Virus record (IMG/VR): IMGVR_UViG_3300048063_000406 | Coordinates: 1 to 25,138 of that record | From: a virus | Direction: 5' to 3' (one strand) | Length of the DNA stretch: 25,138 nt | Shown here: positions 1-9,527 of the stretch, in pieces | Layout: each line of letters begins with the position of its first letter | Numbering within the stretch: the first letter of the stretch is position 1 | Translations under genes and position numbers: made by a program | Notes under the pieces: model-generated | Databases searched by the model: none | What the model was told of the DNA's origin: nothing | The model's input: only the letters and a program-made list of their open reading frames with translations

Positions 1-1
1 A

Positions 2-151
2 TTGTATGACTTCACTATTCTGAAAGGAACATTCTCAGACAATCGTATTGAACTGAGAGTAAAACCATCCAGTAATGATGTTGAAGTTAAACGTGAAGTA
101 TATCTAGACGTAGATATCTCAAAGAGTACATTTGTAGCATACAAAGAGTAG
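2..151 (+). CDS. C-terminal fragment of upstream baseplate protein, probably gp6-like (5' partial)
   Basis: The reading frame is open from the window edge to a TAG at 149-151 and encodes about 49 residues, beginning LYDFTILKGTFSDNRIELRV and ending STFVAYKE. It is missing from a normal ORF list because its start lies outside the window. The fragment looks like a compact beta-rich C-terminal end with alternating hydrophobic and charged residues. In T4 the order is 53-5-6-7-8, and a clear gp8 lies one gene downstream, so this is the position of the baseplate wedge protein gp6. The assignment to gp6 rests on position and a general resemblance to cyanophage gp6 C-termini as I remember them, not on a diagnostic motif. 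The stop is followed by two more in-frame TAG codons and then directly by the ATG of the next gene. That this is a coding end is fairly sure; the name is tentative. Confidence 0.6.
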   Translation: MYDFTILKGTFSDNRIELRVKPSSNDVEVKREVYLDVDISKSTFVAYKE

Positions 152-157
152 TAGTAG

Positions 158-3100
158 ATGGTCAAAACTGCTAATAAAATCTCATATCTAGTTGAGTCAC
201 AATTACCGGACTTTATTAATGAAGAGTATGAACTTTTTAGTAAGTTCATACAAAAATATTATGAGCAATTAGAATTACAAGGTCAACCGGTTGATATCAT
301 TGCGAATCTTCAATCGTATCGCGATATTGATTTTTACGAAACGAATATTCTTAAAGAGTCAACTACCATTGTTGGATCTTTAGGACAACTAAGCACAACA
401 ATTACTGTTGCTGATGCAACTTCGTTTCCTAAGTATGGTGGATACATCAAAATTGATGATGAGATTTGTTTTTATGCAGAAAGAACAGATACTCAATTTT
501 TAGAAGTAAGTCGTGGTGTTAGTGGTAATACTACTATTGGTGATCTTTATAATGCTAGCACTTTTGTAACCACACAAGCAGATACTCATGTTAATGGGTC
601 TACTGTACAAAATATTAGTAATCTATTTTTATATTCTTTAGTTAAAAGTTTTGAAGCACAATACCTTGCAGATTTTCCTGAAGCATATCTAAAGGAAGGA
701 GTTGACAAGAGAACTTTACTAAAAAATATTACCGATTTTTATAGAGCAAAAGGAACTGATAGTTCTATTAAGTTTCTATTCAAATGTTTAATTCAGGATG
801 ATCCGAATCCTGATGTTGCATATCCAAGAGATTTTACGTTAAAGTCATCGGAATCTAATTGGATTCAATCATATGCATTAAGAGTAAAAATTCTTGCGGG
901 TGATCCAAACGATTTAATTGGAAAGCAAATTACTCAAAATGTAGAAGGCAACTATGCATCTGCTATTGTAGATAATGTTAAGTATAGTGGTACTTTTGAT
1001 AATGAAGAATTATACGATATTATTTTAAGCGAACCTAGTGTCAATGGTACTTTTACTTCATCTTTAAAAACTCAATTAACGAGTCCTGTACCTGCATCAA
1101 CAACTGTTGGTGATAGGATAAATGTTTTCTCTACAATGGGTTGGGAGACAAAGGGGTCTTTTGTAATAGGAGATGAAATTTTTACATTTGAAGAAAAGAA
1201 CGTAAATCAATTTGTAATTAAAACTAGAAATGGTAATGGTTCCTATCAATCTGGGACAACTGTTAGTTATAACATAGAAGTATCTTCTGGTGATATTGAA
1301 TTGCAGGTATTTGGTCTTTTATATGGACTAAACAATTCTATTGAATCACCGTATTCAAATCCAGGAGAATCAGTAGAAATTTCCGAGTCTGGATTTTTAA
1401 CTGACGATATTAGAATTAATGATACTCAAAATAACTTAAGATGGATTTTTAGTACAGGTTCTGCTGCGGTTGCAGGACTTAACTCAAATGTATCTGCTAT
1501 CTTTGAAGATGGTAGTGGATATTATATTGCATCGTCAGGATTTCCTTCACATGTTATTCCAACTTTACCTTCCGATGCTCAGGATCAAAAATTACTAAAA
1601 ATTATTAGAAAGCATCCAATACAAACTACAGAAATTTATAAAACCCTATACAGAGATATTGGTATTGCAATTAATGGTATTCCCTTTCTAAGTTATAAAG
1701 ACGAAGAAGTAGTCAATTCGGGTGCTATTCAATCTATTGCAGTTACATCACGAGGATCTGGATACGCTAAACCACCATTTGTGTTAATTAACGGGGTTTC
1801 TAACTTAGCAAGAACTAGATTAGCAGGTCAAGTAGTTGAGTCTGTTATTGTTGATACTCCTGGAGATTATAATTCAGTTCCTAATGTAGAAGTATTATCA
1901 GGTAGAAATGCTCAGGCAAGAGCAATTATCACTAATGGTGAAATTACTAGTATTGTAGTTGAAAATGCTGGTGAGTATTATTCTTCTGCACCAGAAGTAA
2001 GAATTACAGATTCTGCAGGTAGAGGAAGATTTGCAGTGTATCGTGCAGTTGTTACTACTGCAGGTGCTATTGATAGATTTGAGAAAATTAATGGTGGTAG
2101 TTTATATTCACAAGAAAATGTACAAGTAGATATTATTGCAGTAGGATCCGGATCTGAAGCAACTGCATCTATTAGAAAGTGGAGAAAAGATAAGTATTAC
2201 AAAAATAAATCATCACTAGATGCTGAGAACGGATATTTTTTCAATAATTCATTGTCATATCTTGGATCTGGATATGCTTATTATGCAGCTCCATCTACTA
2301 TTAGATCTGGAGATACTGGAGTAAATCATTCACCCATTATTGGTTTTGCATATGATGGCAATCCAATTTATGGTCCATTTGGACATCAGAATCCTTTAGA
2401 TTCTCAAAGTACGATTACTAGAATGACTAGTAGTTATACTAGAAATAATAGTAGATCTAATGGTCCATTAGTTAGTCAATATCCTATTGGAACATTCATT
2501 GATGATTTTACGTATATTGCTGAGTATGGTAGTTTAGATCAAAATAATGGAAGATACTGTGTAACACCAGATTACCCAGAAGGAACTTATGCATATTTTA
2601 TAACTCTTGATAGTCAAGATGATCCAGTATTTCCTTATATTTTAGGGGATAATTATTATTCATTACCAGTTGATTCAAATTATAATTCCGAACTATCCCA
2701 AGATAATATTCCTAAATTTGCTAAAAGACTTAGAACATCTAATATTACTAAAAATGGAGAATTTGCATTAGCAAAAATTACTGATGTAAAACGAGGTAGT
2801 ATTAGTTCAGTTTCTATTTTAAATAGTACTAGTAATTTTTCTGTAGGATCTGAGTTAATTATTGATAATTCAGATACTGATGGATTTGGAGCAAGTGCAG
2901 AAGTTTCTTCTGTAAAAGGAAGATCTGTAGATAGCATTGAATCCCAAGATACTAAAGCATTATTTGTTGAATTAAAAACAACTGCGTACTTATTTGATGG
3001 GGACACCATCACTCAAAGTGTAACTGGAGCTACTGGTAAGATTGTAGGAAATGTATTTTCAGGAACTAAATTTGCTCTACGTGATGTAAGTGGTACTTTT

Positions 3101-6100
3101 AATAGTACAGATGTATTATCATCTAATGTAAAGGTTATTAGTCTATTTTTAGATAAAAACTCTTCTTACACTAAAGGAGCTACATTAGAATTTACTGATG
3201 GTCTTAACGTTCCAGTAGCGACTGGAGAAGTTCTGGAGACTACCACAAAACAAAACATCGTAAAGATTAAAGTTCTTACTGGTTCTTTTGTCGTATCTGA
3301 TACTTTATTTTTAAGAAGCTCAGATTTAATTAATACTACTGGTTCTAAAGTAATAACAATTAATTTACTGAGTGATGATTTAATTATCTTTAATTTAAAA
3401 GATAATGTAGCAATTTTAACCACATCAGACGAACATGGTATTGCTGAAGGTGATATCATTAATATTGACATCAATCCAGATGATGCATCAACTACAACAA
3501 CATATTATCTAAGATCTAGAGTTTACCAAGAAGCAACGCTACAAACCCCTGGTATCACTAGGGTTTTAAATGACAATGGTATCGGAAAAGTTAGTATCTT
3601 AAATGGTGGAGAAGACTACACCACTAACACATATAATGACCTTGCATTAGTAGGGGGTAGTGGATCGGGAGCAAAAGCAAATATTGTTGTTTCTTCTACC
3701 GGTAGCGTAACATCTGTAACAATAACCGAAAAAGGTACTGGTTATGAACTGTTTGATGTTTTAACTGTTGGAGATACATCTCTTAGCAAAACAAATGCTA
3801 ATACTCCTGCTGTACAGATTAATATTGATCACATTGGTCTTTCTTTAACTGAAACAGTTGTAAATCTCAATAGTAATGTAGGAATTAATCCTGGCGATAG
3901 ATTGAGCATCGGAAATGAAATTATTACAGTTCTATCGCGAGTAGTTAATTCAACAAAATCTATTAATGTCACTAGAGGAGCAACACCATTAAACCATTTT
4001 AATGGTGCTACAGTGTCAACTTATAATGCCGGATATGTTATTTCTCTTGGCACTACAGTTGGAGATGCTAGTATTTTTTCATATGATTCTACTACACAAA
4101 AAATTGTATTTGTATACAATTATGGACAAACAGTTAGTAGTATCAATCCAATTGATTTAAGCACTGTATTCTTTGATCAAGAACAAAGACTTGCTGGAAT
4201 GACTTCTGTGCAAGATCCAATTCGTTGTTTTGAATTTTCTTTAGATAATAATTCATTTACGAGAAATCAATTAATTGACATTAAAGAAGATTATCGTTAT
4301 ATTTTTGATAGTTCTCACTCATCAATGAATGATGTTGAATTTGATATTTCACCTAGTAAAAATTTGAATCTAAAAACACTAGAGGCACTTAGAGGAAATA
4401 ATGTCTTAGATGTTAAGTTTGGATTTGGTCCACGAATTGCTACAAACAATTATAGCACAAAATCAGAAGTTTCTTTCAAAACATATTTTTATTTTGATAA
4501 GTTAAATAATGTTCAATCTGAAGGATCATTTATTAAAGTAATTCCAGATCCACTGCAGGGCAGTAAGTCAGCATTATATATTACACCAACTAAAGTTGTT
4601 TACGATACAATTACACTTGCTACTAACGATGGAAGTGGATCAATTGAATATACCTCCAAGTCAAGATTTTCAGTAGGAAAAATTAATGCTATTGGAGTAA
4701 TTAATATTGGTAATGATTATAAGAAGGTTCCTTCTGTTATGGGTATTATGCCCACAAATAAATCTACTGCAACAGCTATTGTAGAGAATGGCAAAATTGT
4801 TGGGGTATCAGTAAAGACTGGTGGAAGTGGATATGTCAATCCTATTGTTTTTGTTGAAGGAAATGCAAAATTAAAGGCAATTATAGACCAAGGTAGAATT
4901 ACTGGTATTGAAGTTGTAAATTCTGGATTTGGATATACTACACCTCCTGTAGTTAAAATTGCTGAGTCTGATGTTGAATGTCTTATTAATAGTGATGATA
5001 TTGGAGTTCCTAGAAATATTAATGTTATCAACGTAGGTGGATCTTTTCACGAAGATAACACGTTAAGATCAACATTTAGATCTAATTATATTTTATCTCT
5101 ATCCAATTTTGATCCTGATTGTTTTGCAATTGGAGAGACTATTGTTCAAGAAATTAATAATGTAGAGGTAGCAAGAGCAAGAATAACTTCATTTAGATCT
5201 GGTAGGTTAAGTGTTGATAGAGTATCTGGTGTTTTTAGAGAAAAGAAACTAATTAAAGGTCTCGCTAGAAACAAAAGCGCAACATTAGAAACTATTAGAT
5301 ATACTGAGTTTGCCCCTCAAATTAAAACTTATTATGATAACCAAGGATACTTTGAATCCGATTCTGGAAAAGTAAGTGATCAGAATCAACGAATTACAGA
5401 TTCTTTTTATTATCAGGATTATTCATACTTAGTTAAATCAAAAACTTCTATTGATAGTTGGAGATCCTTAATTAAATCAACAACTCATCCTGCAGGATTT
5501 AAAGTTTTTGGTGAAGTATTGATTGAATCAGCATCAAATGCTTCAATGAGTGATGATAGTAAATTTATTGGTACGAGTATCGTACAAATTTGGAACCCTA
5601 ATGTAAATAAAATTTCTGTTATTAGTACCAAAAAGAATATTACTCAAAGTATTGTTCTCATGGATTCTTTAAAAGTTGAAAAAGGAGTTGGTTCCGTTGC
5701 AACTGAATCTTTCAATACGTCAGAAATCATTTCTAACGAAGTTTACTTAACAGAATCTTTTGATGGCAATTTTGGCGATAAAGGAAATTTACAAGGAAAA
5801 ACAATATTTAATATTGTTGACGTAAACGGCAATTCTATTAAACCATATAATGAGCAGGCATTGACTATTACCTTAGATGCTGTACTACAAGAACCTGGAA
5901 TTTCGTATACAGTAAATGGAGATAAAATTACTTTTTCATCCCCTCCTCTCGGACCTACCAATAAAGATGGTCAGTCAGTTCCAGGAGTTCTCTTCTATGG
6001 AAGAAATTTCCAATTTAAATCTGATACATTAAATCAAAGATATCTTAAGAAGATTAAGAATATTTTCCAACGTAGTGGTACGTGGATAGATGCTGCAAAT

Positions 6101-9100
6101 CAGATTAACCAAAATAGAAGATTTATTCAATCGGAAACTTTAGGTTATGTTAAGTCTAAGTATACGTCAATTCCTTGGACAAATTTAAGTGAAAAATGTT
6201 ATCGCGATATTGGTCTTATATTAGACTCATTAGAACATGACTTGAGATTTGGTGGCAATCAAAAAACTTTGTTTGCTGTTGAAAAATATTTCAATGCTGG
6301 AGTACTTAATTATATTTCAGGAGAACTGGAAGCAACTATTGATGCATTTGAGTATGCAGTACGTCTAAGTAAACTGGCATCAAGAAATTGGGATTACTCA
6401 GATCGTCAAGTATCTTGGACAGTGGGAACTAATCAAGTTACAATAACTAATACTGATGATATTGCTATTGGTATGAAAGTTAGTTCCGGAAGATCATTCC
6501 CAGATGGAACTATTATTACAGACATTATTGATGGTAGAACCATACAAGTAAGTAATAATTCAGTTGCAGTAACACCAGATCCATCTGGGAATGCAGACAT
6601 GACATTTATTTGGAGTGGATTAAATGTTGGTACTTATTTTGATGCATCAACATTAATTGAAAAAAATAAGTCTAGTATGATTACTGATACAATTAATGCA
6701 ATTAATACAAAGTATCTTGCTCTGGCATCTACTAATTATAGCACAAAATGTTCTAGAGATCTTGGATTGCTAGTTGATGCAGTAAACTATTGTTTGAAGT
6801 ATGGTGGCAATAGAAAAATTGTAGAGTTTGCTGAGAGTTATTTTGTTGACGGAAATCTTAATTACATTAAAGACGAACTCAATGAAACAGTTTATGCTCA
6901 TAAAGTATTGCGAGATTTAATGATTGCTGCAATGAGAAATCAAGGATCCGTAAAAGATAATAGTATTCGTATTGATTCATCCTCACCTGCATGTGCTGAG
7001 GTTGCTAGTTCTATAACAACTTATATTGATATTGTTGAATCTATTTTAGAAGGTGGACCTAATAGAGTAGATACAGTTGAGCAAAATTCAAATTCTACAG
7101 GATATTGGACTACCTTTACTTCATATTCAAATTATAATATTCTTCCAGATCCATTGCTATTAAGTGAATTAAAAGAATGTGAAGAAGTAGCGTCTGCTTT
7201 AGATTCTTTGTTTGAAAATGTGCGTGAAACATTGACAACAGGTCCCCAAACTTCATCAATCTCTTACCCAGATTATATCAATGGAGAGAATACAATATTT
7301 GAATTATATTATGAAGATGGAACTCCAGTTGATACTGAAATAAATGAAAATCTGTTTATTGCACTTAGCGGTGTGTTACAACATAATCCTGCATACACCA
7401 TTGATAAAACATCAGTACCAAATAAAGTTGTATTTGATACACCACCTATTTGGGGACAAGGAGAGAACACAAAAACTGTCCAAGAACCTTTAGCAGTTGA
7501 AAAATTCTTTGCTCATGGTATTGGTAATTATCTCAGATGTGAAATTGAGAAATCTGGTATTCTGACTGGTTCCGGTGGACCATTCTTAATTCTAAATTCT
7601 AAGAACAAAAAGGTGCAGACTGTGGATGATCCCAGATTTGCGTTTGTATTCATAGATGGTATTCTTCAGCGTGAAGGTGTTTCTTATACAATTACAGGAC
7701 CAGCAATTAGATTTACTAGAAAAATCTTTAGAGAAAATAATATTGAAATTGTATTACTGTATGGTAGAGATATTGATCAAACAGTAACTCTATTTGATTT
7801 CCAAAGAAATACTTATTATAATGAGATAAAAATAACTTGTGATGCAGGAAGTTCAAATAATTTTATTGATTGGATTTCCTGGTTTAATACTTCATACGAT
7901 AAATTTCAAGTTGCATACCAAAAATCAGGTGGTAAAAAGAAATTTATTGGTAATGTTAAAAGTTATACAACCACGAGTCAAACTTTAGTTATTACACTAG
8001 CAGGTAATAATCCAGATATAACCAGTGAAAATATTTTCTTTGCTGGAGAGTCCGATTTTTCTGATGAGTATGAGTTAGATGGAACTACAGATACAATAGA
8101 AGTTATCAGAAATTCTGATAACGATTATAGAATGCAGAGAAATTCTGGCAATTGGTTATATGGAACTCCACGTGCTGATGAGTCTTTTTATGAGAAAAAA
8201 CGTCTCCTTGCTAATTTAAATGCAAAAGATCTCATTAGAATTGATGGAGAAAAAGACTTCAGAACTATAAATGAATTGCCGAGATATACCAATCCTAAGG
8301 ACTATAATCCAGGTCAAGATGTATCAAATGCTTTCTTCGGTTCTGTAACTACTACTAACTACAATGGTAATGTGCGAGGTGTAGGTCTTAGCGTTACATG
8401 CGAAATAGAAAATGGTAGTGTTTCTGAAGTAACATGGAATAGAAGAGATTTACAATTATTATATGATGAAGGTATTATTCAACCAACTACTGCATATGAT
8501 TACGATTCTCCTCCAATTTTACATTTTGTCTCAGTAAATCAAGAAGGTGGTGGTGCAAGAGCTGAAGTAGTTGTTTCAGGTGGTCAAATTATTGATATTG
8601 TACTAACTAAAAAAGGATCTGGATATACTAAACCACCCAAAGTAATTACCGCAAGATCTTATGATTTAATCAAAAGTTCTGGTAGAAAAGTTGATACTTT
8701 CCATACTCTTGGGATCGGAACACAAATTGGACAAAGTTCTCCAGTTGCAGTTGCATCGTTTATTGATATCATTAAAGGTGTTGAACTACCAGTTGCTATT
8801 TTAGATCCTTCAGTAGCAGTTCCAGATAGTATTGATGTAACACTGATTATTCAGCATATTATTGATACTGCTCCTCTGTTTACAGTCTCTCGTGAATATA
8901 GATTCTTCAATCCATTTGCTGGATCTACTTCAATTGCAGCACCTACAACACAGACAGATGCAGATATTTTAGTTATTATTGAACCTAAATTATTATCCGA
9001 TAATATTTTAGTTACAACATCTATTAATATAACTGAATTTTTAGAAGTTGGATTCTCAATGTGGGCATCCGATCTTGTTGATTTGACATTCTTTAATAAT

Positions 9101-9514
9101 ATCAACCATTGGGAAAATAGTATATTCATGGACCTCGGAGATATTATTGCTCCAAGTGGTGATCCCGTGTCGGAAGTTCAACTTGCTGAACTAGAACCAT
9201 ATGAAATTATCTCTGATGGTTCTTCTTCTTCCGCGTATCCATTTAACCTAGGATACTCTTCAATTAACTATTATATGGCGCAATTGGATACATCAGATTT
9301 ACCTAATCAAGGTGATCCTGCATTCCTTGCTACTGGAGAGGTTGTCTATGCAAATACTGCGAGATTCCCTTCATCAGGAACCATTTTAATTGGTGGAGAA
9401 AAAATTTCATATACATCTAAACTAGCAGATCGTTTTATCAACTGCACAAGAGGCGCGGAGGGATCTCCTATAGCAATACATACCATAGGAGATTACTTAA
9501 GAAACTCTCTATAA
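158..9514 (+). CDS. Giant modular virion structural protein at the gp7 position, with YHYH-like domain
   Basis: A 3118-residue protein, probably a peripheral baseplate component, lying where T4 has gene 7 (1032 residues), though I see no direct gp7 similarity. The ATG follows TAGTAGTAG, so no upstream in-frame start is possible; the only Shine-Dalgarno-like element is AAAGAG at 143-148. A helical N-terminal part (residues 1-60 and about 165-240) comes first. Four short beta modules with an IG.E/TRG signature lie near residues 84-140, 315-370, 1232-1290 and 3065-3118. A YHYH-like domain spans about 490-840. GSGY-type repeats lie at about 520-680, 1140-1215, 1505-1640 and 2785-2840. Three copies of a G(V/I)LQ..G.SYT beta module lie at about 1885-1950, 2375-2430 and 2475-2545. 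A Cys-containing helical module is repeated at about 2009-2072 and 2193-2260, with a partial third copy near 2446. No signal peptide or membrane segment is evident. The size is extreme but the frame is intact. Structural role is likely; exact role is inferred. Confidence 0.85.
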   Translation: MVKTANKISYLVESQLPDFINEEYELFSKFIQKYYEQLELQGQPVDIIANLQSYRDIDFYETNILKESTTIVGSLGQLSTTITVADATSFPKYGGYIKIDDEICFYAERTDTQFLEVSRGVSGNTTIGDLYNASTFVTTQADTHVNGSTVQNISNLFLYSLVKSFEAQYLADFPEAYLKEGVDKRTLLKNITDFYRAKGTDSSIKFLFKCLIQDDPNPDVAYPRDFTLKSSESNWIQSYALRVKILAGDPNDLIGKQITQNVEGNYASAIVDNVKYSGTFDNEELYDIILSEPSVNGTFTSSLKTQLTSPVPASTTVGDRINVFSTMGWETKGSFVIGDEIFTFEEKNVNQFVIKTRNGNGSYQSGTTVSYNIEVSSGDIELQVFGLLYGLNNSIESPYSNPGESVEISESGFLTDDIRINDTQNNLRWIFSTGSAAVAGLNSNVSAIFEDGSGYYIASSGFPSHVIPTLPSDAQDQKLLKIIRKHPIQTTEIYKTLYRDIGIAINGIPFLSYKDEEVVNSGAIQSIAVTSRGSGYAKPPFVLINGVSNLARTRLAGQVVESVIVDTPGDYNSVPNVEVLSGRNAQARAIITNGEITSIVVENAGEYYSSAPEVRITDSAGRGRFAVYRAVVTTAGAIDRFEKINGGSLYSQENVQVDIIAVGSGSEATASIRKWRKDKYYKNKSSLDAENGYFFNNSLSYLGSGYAYYAAPSTIRSGDTGVNHSPIIGFAYDGNPIYGPFGHQNPLDSQSTITRMTSSYTRNNSRSNGPLVSQYPIGTFIDDFTYIAEYGSLDQNNGRYCVTPDYPEGTYAYFITLDSQDDPVFPYILGDNYYSLPVDSNYNSELSQDNIPKFAKRLRTSNITKNGEFALAKITDVKRGSISSVSILNSTSNFSVGSELIIDNSDTDGFGASAEVSSVKGRSVDSIESQDTKALFVELKTTAYLFDGDTITQSVTGATGKIVGNVFSGTKFALRDVSGTFNSTDVLSSNVKVISLFLDKNSSYTKGATLEFTDGLNVPVATGEVLETTTKQNIVKIKVLTGSFVVSDTLFLRSSDLINTTGSKVITINLLSDDLIIFNLKDNVAILTTSDEHGIAEGDIINIDINPDDASTTTTYYLRSRVYQEATLQTPGITRVLNDNGIGKVSILNGGEDYTTNTYNDLALVGGSGSGAKANIVVSSTGSVTSVTITEKGTGYELFDVLTVGDTSLSKTNANTPAVQINIDHIGLSLTETVVNLNSNVGINPGDRLSIGNEIITVLSRVVNSTKSINVTRGATPLNHFNGATVSTYNAGYVISLGTTVGDASIFSYDSTTQKIVFVYNYGQTVSSINPIDLSTVFFDQEQRLAGMTSVQDPIRCFEFSLDNNSFTRNQLIDIKEDYRYIFDSSHSSMNDVEFDISPSKNLNLKTLEALRGNNVLDVKFGFGPRIATNNYSTKSEVSFKTYFYFDKLNNVQSEGSFIKVIPDPLQGSKSALYITPTKVVYDTITLATNDGSGSIEYTSKSRFSVGKINAIGVINIGNDYKKVPSVMGIMPTNKSTATAIVENGKIVGVSVKTGGSGYVNPIVFVEGNAKLKAIIDQGRITGIEVVNSGFGYTTPPVVKIAESDVECLINSDDIGVPRNINVINVGGSFHEDNTLRSTFRSNYILSLSNFDPDCFAIGETIVQEINNVEVARARITSFRSGRLSVDRVSGVFREKKLIKGLARNKSATLETIRYTEFAPQIKTYYDNQGYFESDSGKVSDQNQRITDSFYYQDYSYLVKSKTSIDSWRSLIKSTTHPAGFKVFGEVLIESASNASMSDDSKFIGTSIVQIWNPNVNKISVISTKKNITQSIVLMDSLKVEKGVGSVATESFNTSEIISNEVYLTESFDGNFGDKGNLQGKTIFNIVDVNGNSIKPYNEQALTITLDAVLQEPGISYTVNGDKITFSSPPLGPTNKDGQSVPGVLFYGRNFQFKSDTLNQRYLKKIKNIFQRSGTWIDAANQINQNRRFIQSETLGYVKSKYTSIPWTNLSEKCYRDIGLILDSLEHDLRFGGNQKTLFAVEKYFNAGVLNYISGELEATIDAFEYAVRLSKLASRNWDYSDRQVSWTVGTNQVTITNTDDIAIGMKVSSGRSFPDGTIITDIIDGRTIQVSNNSVAVTPDPSGNADMTFIWSGLNVGTYFDASTLIEKNKSSMITDTINAINTKYLALASTNYSTKCSRDLGLLVDAVNYCLKYGGNRKIVEFAESYFVDGNLNYIKDELNETVYAHKVLRDLMIAAMRNQGSVKDNSIRIDSSSPACAEVASSITTYIDIVESILEGGPNRVDTVEQNSNSTGYWTTFTSYSNYNILPDPLLLSELKECEEVASALDSLFENVRETLTTGPQTSSISYPDYINGENTIFELYYEDGTPVDTEINENLFIALSGVLQHNPAYTIDKTSVPNKVVFDTPPIWGQGENTKTVQEPLAVEKFFAHGIGNYLRCEIEKSGILTGSGGPFLILNSKNKKVQTVDDPRFAFVFIDGILQREGVSYTITGPAIRFTRKIFRENNIEIVLLYGRDIDQTVTLFDFQRNTYYNEIKITCDAGSSNNFIDWISWFNTSYDKFQVAYQKSGGKKKFIGNVKSYTTTSQTLVITLAGNNPDITSENIFFAGESDFSDEYELDGTTDTIEVIRNSDNDYRMQRNSGNWLYGTPRADESFYEKKRLLANLNAKDLIRIDGEKDFRTINELPRYTNPKDYNPGQDVSNAFFGSVTTTNYNGNVRGVGLSVTCEIENGSVSEVTWNRRDLQLLYDEGIIQPTTAYDYDSPPILHFVSVNQEGGGARAEVVVSGGQIIDIVLTKKGSGYTKPPKVITARSYDLIKSSGRKVDTFHTLGIGTQIGQSSPVAVASFIDIIKGVELPVAILDPSVAVPDSIDVTLIIQHIIDTAPLFTVSREYRFFNPFAGSTSIAAPTTQTDADILVIIEPKLLSDNILVTTSINITEFLEVGFSMWASDLVDLTFFNNINHWENSIFMDLGDIIAPSGDPVSEVQLAELEPYEIISDGSSSSAYPFNLGYSSINYYMAQLDTSDLPNQGDPAFLATGEVVYANTARFPSSGTILIGGEKISYTSKLADRFINCTRGAEGSPIAIHTIGDYLRNSL
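1625..2677 (+). other. YHYH-like domain within the giant protein, split by an insertion
   Basis: Residues 502-510 read GIAINGIPF and residues 725-738 read SPIIGFAYDGNPIYG..., followed by NGRYCVTPDYPEGTYAYF ending at residue 814. These are the landmark segments of the YHYH family (PF14240): the G.A.NG.P strand, the S.IIG.A.DG.PIYG strand, and a final segment normally ending in a Tyr-His-Tyr-His tetrad. Here both tetrad positions have changed: YAYY at residues 706-709 and YAYF at 811-814. Between the first and second landmarks about 175 residues of GSGY-type repeats (about 520-680) have been inserted. Family recognition is from remembered motifs; the residues themselves are read directly. Confidence 0.65.
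6176..6940 (+). repeat. Duplicated Cys-containing helical module
   Basis: Two helical units in the giant protein align well: residues from 2009 with C-Y-R-D-I-G-L-I-L-D-S-L...LRFGGN, and residues from 2193 with C-S-R-D-L-G-L-L-V-D-A-V...LKYGGN. Each continues with a Y/F F..G.LNYI..EL..T segment. The cysteines are residues 2014 and 2198, 184 residues apart. Between them lies a short beta segment (about 2090-2150). A shorter AVEKFFAHGIGNYL segment near 2446 looks like the remnant of a third copy. Two further short helices with a C.EVAS pattern follow near residues 2280 and 2340. The DNA copies are diverged, so this is an old protein-level duplication. Confidence 0.7.
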
Positions 9515-9527
9515 ATAAATATAAATA
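9510..9527 (+). promoter_or_regulatory. Tandem T4-type late promoter
   Basis: TATAAATA occurs at 9510-9517 and again at 9520-9527, ten bases apart. This octamer is the T4 late promoter -10 element, read by RNA polymerase carrying the phage sigma-like gp55; no -35 element is needed. The first copy contains the TAA stop of the giant protein (9512-9514). The second ends 36 bases before the gp8 ATG, so a transcript would start near 9533-9540 with a short leader. A scan by eye for NATAAATA finds only two other sites on this strand, at 19537 and 24562, so the placement here is unlikely to be chance. Confidence 0.8.

Noticed and set aside
149-157. Possible recoding of TAG as an amino acid in this phage
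   Set aside because: The 69-residue gene ends in a single TAG exactly at the fibre overlap, no long frame is interrupted by TAG, and genes end in TAA, TGA and TAG alike, so the ordinary code is the simplest reading.
3543-3568. Hairpin-like AAACCCCT...AGGGTTTT as a terminator
   Set aside because: It is inside the giant reading frame, the stem is short with a bulge, and no U-tract of proper length follows.
5571-5585. Perfect 6-base inverted repeat GTACGA-GTA-TCGTAC
   Set aside because: Short palindromes are expected by chance over 25 kb; it is within coding sequence with no other signal near it.
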